DNA of 64,000 nucleotides from Desulfobulbaceae bacterium (GTDB lineage: Bacteria; Desulfobacterota; Desulfobulbia; Desulfobulbales; SURF-16). The notes under the pieces were generated by a model. It worked only from the letters and a program-made list of their open reading frames with translations. It was not told where the DNA came from and ran no database searches. Positions 25,725 through 35,166 of this stretch are shown piece by piece. Made by a program: the position numbers and the translations under genes. Within the stretch, counting starts at the first letter, position 1, and each line of letters begins with the position of its first letter. The DNA is taken from NCBI GenBank assembly GCA_020444175.1, contig JAHLLM010000002.1, positions 169,494 through 233,493 of the forward strand, written 5' to 3'.

Positions 25725-28451
25725 ATGATGAAAACATATTTCAAATATTGGGGCAAAGCGGAAAGAGTTGAGGAAGGTGGTCTTCCCCGATACCATCTTT
25801 TGCCCTATCACTGTTTGGATGTGGCGGCGGTGGGATGGCTATTGTTCGATCCTGATAAATCTCTTTGTCTTCGGCTGGCCAGGCAACTCGTTATTTCCTC
25901 TCAATGGTTACAAAGTTTTTTTGTCTTTTGTCTTGCTCTCCATGATATTGGAAAATTTTCTAGGGCATTTCAAGGGCTCCAGCCTGGTTTGTCATCTGAT
26001 CTGGTAAAGCCGAATCGGAGAATGCGCTATGACTCGCGCACTGCGCGACATGACACACTCGGTTTTTTTCTATGGAGAGATTGTCTTGCCTCAAGATTCG
26101 GGGAACGACTTCACCTAGACAGGTCGTGTACCCAGAAAATTAAACCATGGTTGGAAATTGTTACTGGTCATCACGGAATGCCGCCAAAAACTTCAGGAAT
26201 TAGAACTCAGAATTTTTTCCAGGAAGAAGACGAGGATGCGGCCTGGCATTTTGTGGTTGATTTATACAATCAGTTGTTTTCAACGTTGGATTTTTCACTT
26301 CTGCAGAATAAGGATTTCAAGCAACGTTTGAAAACAGTTTCATGGCAATTGGCTGGAATAGCTGTCCTGGCAGACTGGCTCGGGTCGAATCGAGAGCATT
26401 TCGAGTATTGCAACATTCCGAGAGATTTATCTGACTATTGGAAAGTACAGGCCATACCCTCTGCCAGGAAGGCAATGCGCGCAATGCCGAACAATGTGAA
26501 TGTAAATCGTTTTACGGGCATAAAAAAAGTCTTTCCTTTTATCCTCCAGCCAACCCCTTTACAGCAATATGCGGTTGAAACGCCCCTGCCCGATGGACCA
26601 CAGCTTTTTATTCTTGAAGATGTAACAGGAGCAGGAAAAACTGAGGCGGCTTTGGTTTTAACGCACCGGTTGTTGAGCGCCGGGCAAGCGGATGGGTTCT
26701 ATGTTGCCTTGCCAACCATGGCGACGGCAAATGCGATGTACCAAAGGCTGAGTGAAGTGTATCGAGTATTTTACATCGAGCATGAACAACCTTCCTTGAT
26801 TCTTGCCCATGGTGCGAGGAGCTTGTCTGATTCGTTCAGGAATTCTGTGTTCCTTCCGGAGAATGAAAAGGAAGGTCTGAATTATGAAGAAAATAATAAC
26901 CGGAACGAGCCGGAATTATGTGCTTCTGCATATTGCAATGCCTGGCTGGCCGATAACCGAAAGAAAGCATTATTGGCGGATGTCGGAGTGGGTACACTCG
27001 ACCAGGCATTGTTGGCTGTCTTGCCTGCCAGGCATCAGTCTTTGAGGCTCCTTGGTCTTGGTCGTAAAGTCCTGCTTATTGATGAGGTCCACGCCTATGA
27101 CTGCTATATGCAACAGCTCCTTGATGCCCTTCTTGAAGCCCATGCCAGGCAAGGCGGCAGTGCCATTTTACTGTCGGCAACGCTTCCTCAAACCATGCGG
27201 AAAAAACTGGTAGCAGCATTTCACCGGGGGTTGGGGCGTGAGGTCCCTCCGATTGCTAATACATCGTACCCGTTAGCTACCCACTTTCCGGCAAATGCGG
27301 ATAATGAAAGACATATTGACACTCGTGAGGAAGTGAAACGGACAGTGACTGTTTCGAGGCTTGATACAGATGATGAGGTAGTCAATCTGATCCGGCAGGC
27401 GACAGAAAAGGGACAGTGTGTCTGCTGGATTCGCAACACGGTAAAAGCGGCAAGGGAAAGTCACCGGATGCTGGCTCAATGTGAATGGATGGATGACAAG
27501 CTACTGCATCTTTTTCATAGTCGTTTTGCCATGGTGGATAGACAAAAGATTGAAGAAGATACGGTGAGGCGATTCGGCAAGGACTCAACAGCCGTTGATC
27601 GTCGGGGGCAAATTCTGATTGCCACGCAGGTCGTTGAACAGTCATTGGACCTGGATTTTGATGTACTTATCACCGATCTTGCGCCGATTGATCTCATAAT
27701 TCAGCGGGCCGGGCGCTTGTGTCGGCATATTCGCGACAGCAAAGGAAAGAGAATAGAACATGCAAAGGCCAAAGACCAGCGCGGCAAGCCAATTCTTTAC
27801 TTGTTTGCTCCAGACCCTTTAGCTGCTGTTGATGAAGGTTGGTTAAAGAAGCAGCAAAAAGGGACGCAAGCTGTCTACCAAAACTTGGGTCAGCTCTGGC
27901 TCACCGCCAAGATATTGTTGGACGATAAAGAAGGAAAATTTTCCATGCCCGAGGATGCCAGGGGATTGATCGAGGGTGTTTACTCGGACGAAGCTGAGGC
28001 CGGAATTCCGGAGAATATTTTGGCGACATCCATGCAAGCGGTCGGGGAAAATCTCATGCAACAGAATATGGCGGATTTGAATGCCCTTAAACTAAACAAG
28101 GGCTATACCTGGTCCAGCGGCGACTGGGATGAAGAGATTCGCACGCCGACCAGGCTCAGTGAGGTCGAATCAGTCTCTGTTGCCCTCGCATTTTTAAGTA
28201 ATGGACAATTACTGCCATATGCCAAAGAAGCGCAACAATATGAATGGCCTTTGAGCATTGTCAAAATTCCGGACTGGGAATGGAAAGAGGCAAAAAAAGC
28301 TATTCCTGCCACTCTTCAAAAACAGATTGATGAACTGAAAACGGAAATAAAGGCTCTGCGCTGGGTAGAGGTTTTTCCGCTTACAGAAGAAACTATGCGA
28401 TTTTATAGTGCTGATGGAGGCTGGCAAATTGAAAAAGGAGAAAGCATATGA
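25725..28451 (+). CDS. cas3: CRISPR-associated nuclease-helicase Cas3 (type I-E)
   Basis: Effector that unwinds and degrades target DNA once Cascade has bound. The 908-residue protein has an N-terminal HD nuclease domain (H29; H73-D74 in ALHDIGKFSRAF; H149-H150 in VTGHHGMPP; D217 in VLADWLG) and a superfamily 2 helicase: Walker A DVTGAGKTEAA (about 299-309), DEVH box at 453-456, ILLSATLP, and motif VI QRAGRLCRH. Domain order HD-helicase is that of I-E Cas3. Length and motifs look intact. Two ATG codons are adjacent at the start. It overlaps cas8e by 4 nt. Confidence 0.95.
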   Translation: MMKTYFKYWGKAERVEEGGLPRYHLLPYHCLDVAAVGWLLFDPDKSLCLRLARQLVISSQWLQSFFVFCLALHDIGKFSRAFQGLQPGLSSDLVKPNRRMRYDSRTARHDTLGFFLWRDCLASRFGERLHLDRSCTQKIKPWLEIVTGHHGMPPKTSGIRTQNFFQEEDEDAAWHFVVDLYNQLFSTLDFSLLQNKDFKQRLKTVSWQLAGIAVLADWLGSNREHFEYCNIPRDLSDYWKVQAIPSARKAMRAMPNNVNVNRFTGIKKVFPFILQPTPLQQYAVETPLPDGPQLFILEDVTGAGKTEAALVLTHRLLSAGQADGFYVALPTMATANAMYQRLSEVYRVFYIEHEQPSLILAHGARSLSDSFRNSVFLPENEKEGLNYEENNNRNEPELCASAYCNAWLADNRKKALLADVGVGTLDQALLAVLPARHQSLRLLGLGRKVLLIDEVHAYDCYMQQLLDALLEAHARQGGSAILLSATLPQTMRKKLVAAFHRGLGREVPPIANTSYPLATHFPANADNERHIDTREEVKRTVTVSRLDTDDEVVNLIRQATEKGQCVCWIRNTVKAARESHRMLAQCEWMDDKLLHLFHSRFAMVDRQKIEEDTVRRFGKDSTAVDRRGQILIATQVVEQSLDLDFDVLITDLAPIDLIIQRAGRLCRHIRDSKGKRIEHAKAKDQRGKPILYLFAPDPLAAVDEGWLKKQQKGTQAVYQNLGQLWLTAKILLDDKEGKFSMPEDARGLIEGVYSDEAEAGIPENILATSMQAVGENLMQQNMADLNALKLNKGYTWSSGDWDEEIRTPTRLSEVESVSVALAFLSNGQLLPYAKEAQQYEWPLSIVKIPDWEWKEAKKAIPATLQKQIDELKTEIKALRWVEVFPLTEETMRFYSADGGWQIEKGESI

Positions 28452-30022
28452 ATTTAATCACTGACCAATGGATTCCAGTCATGCGCCAAAATGGGCCGGA
28501 CACCATAGCGCCTTGGCAGATTGCCGAAGCTGAAAATCCTGTCCTGGAGATCAGGGCGCCGCGTCCGGATTTCCAAGGTGCCCTTTATCAGTTTTTGATT
28601 GGCTTGTTGCAGACCTGTTTTGCTCCGGAAGATGAAGACGAGTGGTTGGAGTACTGGGAAAAGCTGCCAAATTCCGATGAGTTGAATGCCGCTTTCGAAA
28701 AGGTGAAGGAGGCCTTTGAGTTGTTTAACCCGGAAGGTCCGGCTTTCATGCAGGATTACAGTCTTCCGGATGGTGAAAACAAAATGATAGCAGCTCTTTT
28801 GATTGAAGCGCCAGGGGGAAAAACAATCAAAGATAATCTGGATCATTTCATAAAACGTGGTCAAATTTGTGGTCTCTGCCCTTCTTGTACTGCGATAGCC
28901 CTTTTTACATTGCAGATTAATGCCCCATCCGGCGGAGCTGGGCATAGGGTGGGTCTCCGTGGTGGTGGTCCGCTCACCACATTAATAATGTCTGAAAAAG
29001 CAGAGGATGCCTTGTGGAAAAAGCTTTGGGTGAACGTACTCACTCAAGAAGAAATACCTGTGGCGAAAAATTTTAATTCATCTGTTATGCCGTGGCTCGG
29101 GGAGACTCGTCTATCGGCAAAAAAAGCAGATATTACAACCCCAAGAGATGTCCATGCGTTGCAGATGTATTGGGGAATGCCTCGACGGATAAGGCTTGAA
29201 CGTGGAGAAAGTAGCGGGGTATGCGATCTTTGTGGTGAACAATCTGAAGCTATCTTTAAAAACTTCCGGACAAAAAAACATGGTACTAATTATGACGGAC
29301 CTTGGGTACACCCATTAACACCGTATCGTTTTGATAAGGAAAAGAAAAACAATCCACTGTCACTTAAAGGGCAAAAGGGAGGATTGGGCTATAGACATTG
29401 GCTAGGTCTGGCCTTGCAAGACGATGAATTGGGCGAGAAAGCCGCAACTGTTGTTCGAGTGTTTAATGAAGAGCGGGGACACCAGATAGTTGCCAATTGT
29501 GCCGCAGCGATTTGGTGCTTTGGATATGACATGGACAACATGAAAGCCCGGTGTTGGTATGATACTCATTTTCCAATTTTTGCTTTGGATCAAAGACAAA
29601 AGGAAAACGTAATTGACTGGGCCAGCGAATTGGTAAAAACAGCAAGAGAAGTTGTCAAGTTGTTGCGAGGCGGAATCAAATCAGCCTGGTTTAGGCGACC
29701 TGAAGATGCAAAGGGTGACATGAGCGGTATTGATTATCAATTTTGGGAGGAGACCGAGGCTGATTTTTATCGGATATTGGATCAATTGGCCAATCTTCCC
29801 GGCGAAACAAGGATGGCTCCATCTGAAATATATGAGACTTGGCTCCAAGTACTAAAAAAAATAATGGGTCAGATTTTTGAAACAAATTGTTTTGAATCCG
29901 AGCCTGAAGATCTTGACATAAAACGAATTGTCTTGGCCAAGCAAACATTGTGGAAGCAGTTTTTTGGCAACAAGGCCATCAAAAATCTTATCGCAAAATC
30001 AATCCATGAGGAGGCTGCTTGA
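28448..30022 (+). CDS. casA: Cascade large subunit Cas8e (Cse1/CasA)
   Basis: Large subunit of type I-E Cascade, which reads the PAM and recruits Cas3. The 524 residues begin MNLITDQWIPVMRQNGPDTI, the usual CasA opening (NLLxDxWIPV). Two CxxC pairs are present: CGLCPSC near residue 140 and CDLCGE near residue 260. Also seen are GGGPLTTLI and WVHPLTPYRF. Length is close to E. coli CasA (502). The start overlaps cas3 (ATGA). Confidence 0.93.
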   Translation: MNLITDQWIPVMRQNGPDTIAPWQIAEAENPVLEIRAPRPDFQGALYQFLIGLLQTCFAPEDEDEWLEYWEKLPNSDELNAAFEKVKEAFELFNPEGPAFMQDYSLPDGENKMIAALLIEAPGGKTIKDNLDHFIKRGQICGLCPSCTAIALFTLQINAPSGGAGHRVGLRGGGPLTTLIMSEKAEDALWKKLWVNVLTQEEIPVAKNFNSSVMPWLGETRLSAKKADITTPRDVHALQMYWGMPRRIRLERGESSGVCDLCGEQSEAIFKNFRTKKHGTNYDGPWVHPLTPYRFDKEKKNNPLSLKGQKGGLGYRHWLGLALQDDELGEKAATVVRVFNEERGHQIVANCAAAIWCFGYDMDNMKARCWYDTHFPIFALDQRQKENVIDWASELVKTAREVVKLLRGGIKSAWFRRPEDAKGDMSGIDYQFWEETEADFYRILDQLANLPGETRMAPSEIYETWLQVLKKIMGQIFETNCFESEPEDLDIKRIVLAKQTLWKQFFGNKAIKNLIAKSIHEEAA

Positions 30023-30609
30023 TGAGTGAATATATCTACTTATCGTCTGCGGAGAGTAATGCTCTGCAAAACTGGCATAGCTGGCTTGACAAGAATCGGG
30101 GAAACCGTGCCCGTCTGCGTCGGGCAGAAAGGGCGGAAGATGTCCTGCTGACAGATGCGTTTTTTCATTTTCTGCAAAAAATGCCGGAAAGTTGGCGGGA
30201 CTCCAAACCAATATTCAGCAGTGCCGCTATAGCTGGGTTACTTGCTCATGTTAAGGAGGATCGTCAAGTCACAAGCATTGCTTATCGCTTTTCGATCAAA
30301 AATGGCAATAAGGCAAAGAGAAATGCCTCCTTTGCCGAGTTATTGGCAAGACCGCCAGTGAAAGAGAAGAAACCACCCATGAGTGAGATCAGGTTTCAAC
30401 AACTCCAGAAAAGCCGAAGCACGGATGAGTTTTACCGAAATGTCAGAAGAGCTATTCAGCTTCTGGATGGCAAGGTCAATATCCTCTCGCTGGCCAATGA
30501 CATCGTCCATTGGCACCGGGAATTCAATAACCAGATTGACCGGCACCCGAGTAAACGTCTTGCCGTTCGCTGGGCAACTGACTATTTCACCATTTTGCCG
30601 CAAGAATAA
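30022..30609 (+). CDS. casB: Cascade small subunit Cse2 (CasB)
   Basis: Small subunit present as a dimer in the belly of type I-E Cascade, helping to hold the displaced DNA strand. The 195-residue helical protein has RARLRRAERAEDVLLTDAFF, RFQQLQKSRSTDEFYRNVRR and WHREFNNQIDRHPSKRLAVRW, matching Cse2. The ATG at 30022 overlaps the casA stop (TGATG); a TTG one codon earlier is unlikely. Confidence 0.92.
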   Translation: MSEYIYLSSAESNALQNWHSWLDKNRGNRARLRRAERAEDVLLTDAFFHFLQKMPESWRDSKPIFSSAAIAGLLAHVKEDRQVTSIAYRFSIKNGNKAKRNASFAELLARPPVKEKKPPMSEIRFQQLQKSRSTDEFYRNVRRAIQLLDGKVNILSLANDIVHWHREFNNQIDRHPSKRLAVRWATDYFTILPQE

Positions 30610-30628
30610 CTAATTAAGGAGAATTTTT

Positions 30629-32209
30629 ATGAGTCGTTTTGTCCAATTGCATCTGTTGACCGCCTATCCACCCGCTAATCTCAATCGCGATGACCAGGGA
30701 AGCCCGAAAACTGCGAAAATGGGAGGTTTCGACAGACTCCGCGTTTCATCACAATGCCTGAAACGGACTTGGAGAAAATCCGAGATTTTCGAAAATGCTA
30801 TTGATAAAGGTATTCGTACAAAAATGATCGGCAGAAATGCATTTGAAAAACTTTCGGAATTTGCCTCTTTGACAAAAAGTGAAAAAGAAATGATTGCAAA
30901 AAATATTGCAAAAGCATTTGGGTCATTAAAAGGGGATTCTTTGGAATTAGATACCTTGGCTTTTGTCTCAGATTCAGAGCAAGCTAATATTGACAAGGTC
31001 ATCTCAAGTTTTCAAAATGGCGTGGGGAGTGCAACGGTTGAGTCCAATTCTTTTGGGGTTCACCTCTTTAAAGTTTTATCGAGGGACATTCAAACATCAA
31101 TTGTAGAATTGATCACTTTGCTAAAAGGTGACAAAGAGGTTGCTCAACTAAAAAATGATTGGAACAAGCCTAAGGGTCTAAAAGAAATTATAAAAAATAA
31201 AAAATTCAAAACATCTGATGATGCAAGTCCGTATGATTATCTTGCCAGGATGATAGACAAGATTGACGAATGGCAGGAAGAAATCTCTGGAGAGCATGAC
31301 GTTTCCGACGATCAGTTAGAGGTTTTCTTTGCAGATGAGTATGTGAAGCTAACAAAAGAAATATTGAAGAAATTATCGCTAGGAGCTCTCCTGACTGGAA
31401 AAGCTGCTCAAGAAATAGAATACGGAATACTCAAACACAAAAATCATATTAAGCTTTGTGAAGGTTGGGAAAAACAGATCGATTCATGGGTAGAAAAAGT
31501 TCAGAGTTCTGAAGATGATGATTTTATTTCAGACGATAACATACAAAGTCTTAAATTAGTTGTTTCCCCTGGGGCAATACCAAAATCAGCAATATTGACC
31601 AACGCCCATACCAATGCAGATATTGCTTTGTTTGGCAGAATGTTAGCGTCATCTGCAGAACACAACGTTGACGCTGCCTGCCAAGTGGCCCATGCCATTA
31701 GTGTCCATCCTGTAGTCATTGAAGATGATTATTTCACTGCCGTAGAAGAAATGAATCAATACAGGGATGATGCAGGTGCCGCCCATATAGGTGAAACCCG
31801 CTTTGCTGCCGGCCTCTTTTATTCCTATATCTGCATCAACCGTGAACTGTTGAAACAGAACCTTAATGGTGATGAGCAGTTGGCCAATAAAGCGATTCGC
31901 GCACTCACAGAAGCCGCTGTCAAGGTAGCGCCGGAAGGGAAACAAAACAGTTTTGCCTCCCGTGCTTATGCCTCTTTTGTGCTGGCCGAGAAGGGCAACC
32001 AGCAACCCCGCTCTTTGTCGGTCGCTTATTTGAAACCGATCAACCACCGTGAACATGATGATTTTGTTCATGACTCGATTGCCGCGCTCCTCAAACAGAG
32101 AGACAGCTTTGACAAGGTTTATGGCAAATGCACAGACGAACCATACGAATTGAACGTACCGGAAGAAAAGGGAACTCTCACTGAACTGTTGGATTTTGTC
32201 GGCAAATAA
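30629..32209 (+). CDS. casC: Cascade backbone subunit Cas7e (CasC/Cse4) with a large internal insertion
   Basis: Six copies form the crRNA-binding backbone of Cascade. Conserved parts are MSRFVQLHLLTAYPPANLNR-DD, GGFDRLRVSSQCLKRTWRKS, then ADIALFGRML (about 330-339), AHAISVHPV, GAAHIGETRFAAGLFYSYIC and near the end RPLSVAYLKP-like sequence. The protein is 526 residues against 363 in E. coli. The extra ~160 residues fall between about residues 135 and 315, are rich in Lys, Asp and Glu, and are coded by more AT-rich DNA. The frame is uninterrupted and flanking motifs are intact, so it is probably functional. RBS aaggag precedes the ATG. Confidence 0.93.
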   Translation: MSRFVQLHLLTAYPPANLNRDDQGSPKTAKMGGFDRLRVSSQCLKRTWRKSEIFENAIDKGIRTKMIGRNAFEKLSEFASLTKSEKEMIAKNIAKAFGSLKGDSLELDTLAFVSDSEQANIDKVISSFQNGVGSATVESNSFGVHLFKVLSRDIQTSIVELITLLKGDKEVAQLKNDWNKPKGLKEIIKNKKFKTSDDASPYDYLARMIDKIDEWQEEISGEHDVSDDQLEVFFADEYVKLTKEILKKLSLGALLTGKAAQEIEYGILKHKNHIKLCEGWEKQIDSWVEKVQSSEDDDFISDDNIQSLKLVVSPGAIPKSAILTNAHTNADIALFGRMLASSAEHNVDAACQVAHAISVHPVVIEDDYFTAVEEMNQYRDDAGAAHIGETRFAAGLFYSYICINRELLKQNLNGDEQLANKAIRALTEAAVKVAPEGKQNSFASRAYASFVLAEKGNQQPRSLSVAYLKPINHREHDDFVHDSIAALLKQRDSFDKVYGKCTDEPYELNVPEEKGTLTELLDFVGK

Positions 32210-32218
32210 GGGGGACAT

Positions 32219-32992
32219 ATGGATTATTTATTATTTCGTCTCTATGGCCCTATGGCCAGTTGGGGTGAAATTGCCGTAGGCGAAACCAGGCATTCGGCAA
32301 GTTACCCGAGTAAGTCCGCCATTATTGGATTGATGGCATCGGCGCTGGGCATAAGGCGCGATGAAACGGAAAAGCAGATGCAAATGCAGGATGGGTATGC
32401 AGTTGCTATTGAGGTCTCTTCACAGGGAGCATTGCTGCGTGACTTTCATACGACCCAGGTGCCGGATTCCGTCGGCAAGTTCATTTATCGCACCCGTCGT
32501 GACGAGCTGGTCTATGGAAAGGAAAGGCTTGGGACCATTCTTTCCAGCCGGGAATATCGTTCCGATGCGCTGGCCCTGGTCGCCGTGAAAGGGCTCCCGA
32601 GTGCACCTTATGCTCTGGGAACAATAAAGAAGCATCTACTGGAACCGGTGTTTCATCTCTATCTTGGGAGAAGATCATGCCCGTTGGCGGCGCCTATGCA
32701 TCCGCTGGTCATTGAGGGAAACAACTTCTTCGAAGCATTCCAAGGTTACCAACACAAGGGATTGATGCCTTTCCATGACGCTGAAAACAATTGGTCGAAA
32801 CGTGATACTTATTGGCTTGGCCTGGGAAAGGAACGGCATTATTACTGGGAGGGTGAGACAGCTGATTTTTCTGATACCCTTGATATGAGTCGGATGCAGA
32901 CCCGAGTTCGGCATGATCAACCTCTGTCCAGATGGCGCTGGCAGTTTGCGCCGCGCCATGAACATTACTTTTACTATTCGGGAGGTGAATAA
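32219..32992 (+). CDS. casD: Cascade subunit Cas5e (CasD)
   Basis: Caps the 5' handle of the crRNA in Cascade. The 257 residues begin MDYLLFRLYGPMASWGEIAV and contain GETRHSASYPSKSAIIGLMA, LRDFHTTQVP and LYLGRRSCPLAAPM, the Cas5e pattern (GPxxSWG, PSKS, GRKSCP). Slightly longer than E. coli CasD (224). It lies 9 nt after casC and its stop overlaps the casE start (TAATG). Confidence 0.93.
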   Translation: MDYLLFRLYGPMASWGEIAVGETRHSASYPSKSAIIGLMASALGIRRDETEKQMQMQDGYAVAIEVSSQGALLRDFHTTQVPDSVGKFIYRTRRDELVYGKERLGTILSSREYRSDALALVAVKGLPSAPYALGTIKKHLLEPVFHLYLGRRSCPLAAPMHPLVIEGNNFFEAFQGYQHKGLMPFHDAENNWSKRDTYWLGLGKERHYYWEGETADFSDTLDMSRMQTRVRHDQPLSRWRWQFAPRHEHYFYYSGGE

Positions 32993-33870
32993 TGTATTTC
33001 TCCCGCATCCGGGTGAAACCGGAAATTTTCAAAAACACCCAGTTGACAAAGGTTTTGGCCGATAATTCATATAACCTTCACCGTTTGCTGTGGGATTTGT
33101 TCCCAGAGGAAAAAAAGCGTTGTTTTATTTATCGGGAGGAAATAGCTCGTGAGCAACTTGGGGGGCGTTCGGGTGCTCGCGGGGAGCCGATTTACTATCT
33201 TGTCTCCTCCTGTAAACCTGCTAAAGAAAAGCAGAACCCCATTTTTGCAATTGAGTCAAAGGAGTATAGCCCCAAACTGCAACAGGGGGACAAGCTTCGT
33301 TTTGAATTAAGGGCCAACCCCGTTGTCACAAAGTGTGGCAAAAAACACGATGTTGTCATGAATACGCAACGGACCTTTTTGATAGAGCTATGCAACGAGT
33401 TAAACTTGATGCAATATCTGACATCTTCACCTGAGAAGGGCGAGCTTAAAAAGGTATTGCTTGACCACGGCGGTCAATCTTTGGAGCTTCGTTTGACGAC
33501 TTTTCTGGAAAACGATTATAGATATGCGGAGCGGCTTCGTCAGAAAATGACAACAGGTGAAAAACTTGAATGGTCGCTCAAAGCCGCCATTGATACCGCA
33601 CTTGATAAATGGTTGAGTAATCAGGGGGCGAGGCACGGGTTTGAACTCGCAATCAATCAAGACGGTCAACTCAAACTCCAGAATAGCACCTATCATTGGC
33701 ACGAATTGCCCAAGAAAGCCATCAAAGGTAAAAAATCCGGTTTCAGTTCAGTCGATTTTGTCGGTGAATTGCATGTAGTCGATACACAAAAGTTTTCCCA
33801 GGCGTTGTTTGAAGGAGTCGGACGTTCTAAAGCCTTTGGCTGCGGTTTGGTGCTGGTAAAACGGATCTAG
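32992..33870 (+). CDS. casE: crRNA endoribonuclease Cas6e (CasE), enlarged
   Basis: Cuts the repeat hairpin of the precursor crRNA and stays bound to the 3' end. The 292-residue protein has the catalytic-region NLHRLLWDLFPE (His30, corresponding to His26 of E. coli) and the C-terminal glycine-rich loop FEGVGRSKAFGCGLVLVKR. It is about 90 residues longer than E. coli Cas6e (199). The extra sequence is in the middle, roughly residues 120-205 (LIELCNELNLMQYL to LRQKMTTGEK). As with Cas7e, both flanks are well conserved. Confidence 0.92.
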   Translation: MYFSRIRVKPEIFKNTQLTKVLADNSYNLHRLLWDLFPEEKKRCFIYREEIAREQLGGRSGARGEPIYYLVSSCKPAKEKQNPIFAIESKEYSPKLQQGDKLRFELRANPVVTKCGKKHDVVMNTQRTFLIELCNELNLMQYLTSSPEKGELKKVLLDHGGQSLELRLTTFLENDYRYAERLRQKMTTGEKLEWSLKAAIDTALDKWLSNQGARHGFELAINQDGQLKLQNSTYHWHELPKKAIKGKKSGFSSVDFVGELHVVDTQKFSQALFEGVGRSKAFGCGLVLVKRI

Positions 33871-33921
33871 CTGAAACAAAGATTAAAAAATGAAGGCCCT
33901 GAAGTTATAGCAGCTTGGTAA

Positions 33922-35067
33922 ATGGACATGAAATTTGAAGAATTCGAATCCGGCGTTTACAAACAGCAATATCAATATAAAAGTTTTTTGCCGGTTTCAA
34001 TTAATCACGGCTGGACCTGGGAAGATCCCCGCATCAATGTTCTGCTGGAAAAGGCAACTAAAGCCTTGGGTGAACTCAACGCGTACACTTTGATTGTCCC
34101 GGATGTAGACTTGTATATTCGTATGCACATTCTCAAGGAGGCGAATACATCCAGCAGGATCGAAGGGACAATAACTGAAATGGATGAGGCTGTGATGGAG
34201 GAAGACGCCATTCTCCCTGAGCGCCGTGACGACTGGCGGGAGGTGCAAAATTATGTTCGTGCGATGAATACGGCCATTGAGTCCCTGAAATCCTTGCCGC
34301 TTTCTTTACGGCTTTTTCGAAACACCCATGAAATTTTGATGAGCGGGGTGCGTGGCGAACGAAAGACACCGGGAGAATTCAGGCGAAGTCAGAACTGGAT
34401 AGGCGGGGCAAGCCTTGCAGATGCTGCTTTTATTCCACCGCACTGTGATGATATGTCGGACCTGCTTTCCGACCTTGAAGCATTCTGGCACAATGAAAAT
34501 GTTGAAGTTCCCCACCTGATACGATGCGCATTGAGCCATTACCAGTTTGAAACCATTCACCCATTTTTGGACGGAAACGGTCGGATTGGTCGTTTGATGA
34601 TTACTTTGTACCTTGTTGGCCATGGTCTTCTTGCCAAACCGTCTCTCTATCTTTCGGCACATTTGGAAAAATATCGCAGCACTTACTACGACGCACTGAC
34701 TCGTGTTCGAGAGTCCAATGATATCGGACATTGGATTCGGTTTTTTCTGCAGGCGGTTATCTCTACGGCGGAGAATGGTAAAGAGACGTTCCAACGAATC
34801 CTGGCCCTTCGCCAGGAATTGGACCATGAGGTCGTTCGATTAGGGCGGCGAGCGGAAAATGCCCGGAGGTTGATTTTATATCTTTATGGAAATCCGACGA
34901 TTACCGTTAATAAAACGATGGAGCTGCTGGGGGTGAAATATGTCCCGGCCAACAGCTTGATTTCGAGCCTCGTTGATCTTGGTGTTCTGAAAGAAATAAC
35001 CGGGTTCCAGCGAAATCGGGTTTTTATTATCCATCGCTATATAGATATTTTCCGTGATGCAAATTAA
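33922..35067 (+). CDS. Fic family protein (class II, with N-terminal inhibitory motif)
   Basis: Fic proteins transfer AMP or other nucleotide parts to target proteins. The 381-residue protein has the complete active motif HPFLDGNGRIGR (residues 213-224), an N-terminal inhibitory motif SSRIEG (77-82) typical of class II Fic proteins, the Fic_N region LNAYTLIVPDVDLYIRMHIL and a C-terminal winged-helix-like part (NPTITVNKTMELLGVKYVPA). It lies 51 nt after casE on the same strand, inside the cas gene cluster, followed by a strong AT-rich palindrome. It has no known place in Cascade; a toxin-like or regulatory role is possible. Confidence 0.9.
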   Translation: MDMKFEEFESGVYKQQYQYKSFLPVSINHGWTWEDPRINVLLEKATKALGELNAYTLIVPDVDLYIRMHILKEANTSSRIEGTITEMDEAVMEEDAILPERRDDWREVQNYVRAMNTAIESLKSLPLSLRLFRNTHEILMSGVRGERKTPGEFRRSQNWIGGASLADAAFIPPHCDDMSDLLSDLEAFWHNENVEVPHLIRCALSHYQFETIHPFLDGNGRIGRLMITLYLVGHGLLAKPSLYLSAHLEKYRSTYYDALTRVRESNDIGHWIRFFLQAVISTAENGKETFQRILALRQELDHEVVRLGRRAENARRLILYLYGNPTITVNKTMELLGVKYVPANSLISSLVDLGVLKEITGFQRNRVFIIHRYIDIFRDAN

Positions 35068-35125
35068 ATAAGATATTTCATATTATATTTTTATGCTAAA
35101 AAAATATAATATGAAATATCTTATT
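35067..35125. terminator. Perfect 26-bp AT-rich inverted repeat after fic
   Basis: 35067-35092 is the exact reverse complement of 35100-35125, loop atgctaa. It begins at the last base of the fic stop codon and precedes the RhuM-Fic gene. It may act as a weak bidirectional terminator or as an operator-like palindrome; its lack of GC pairs argues against a strong terminator. Confidence 0.6.
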
Positions 35126-35166
35126 TTAAGAAACATAAGAAAAAAACAAAATGGATACGAGCATCT

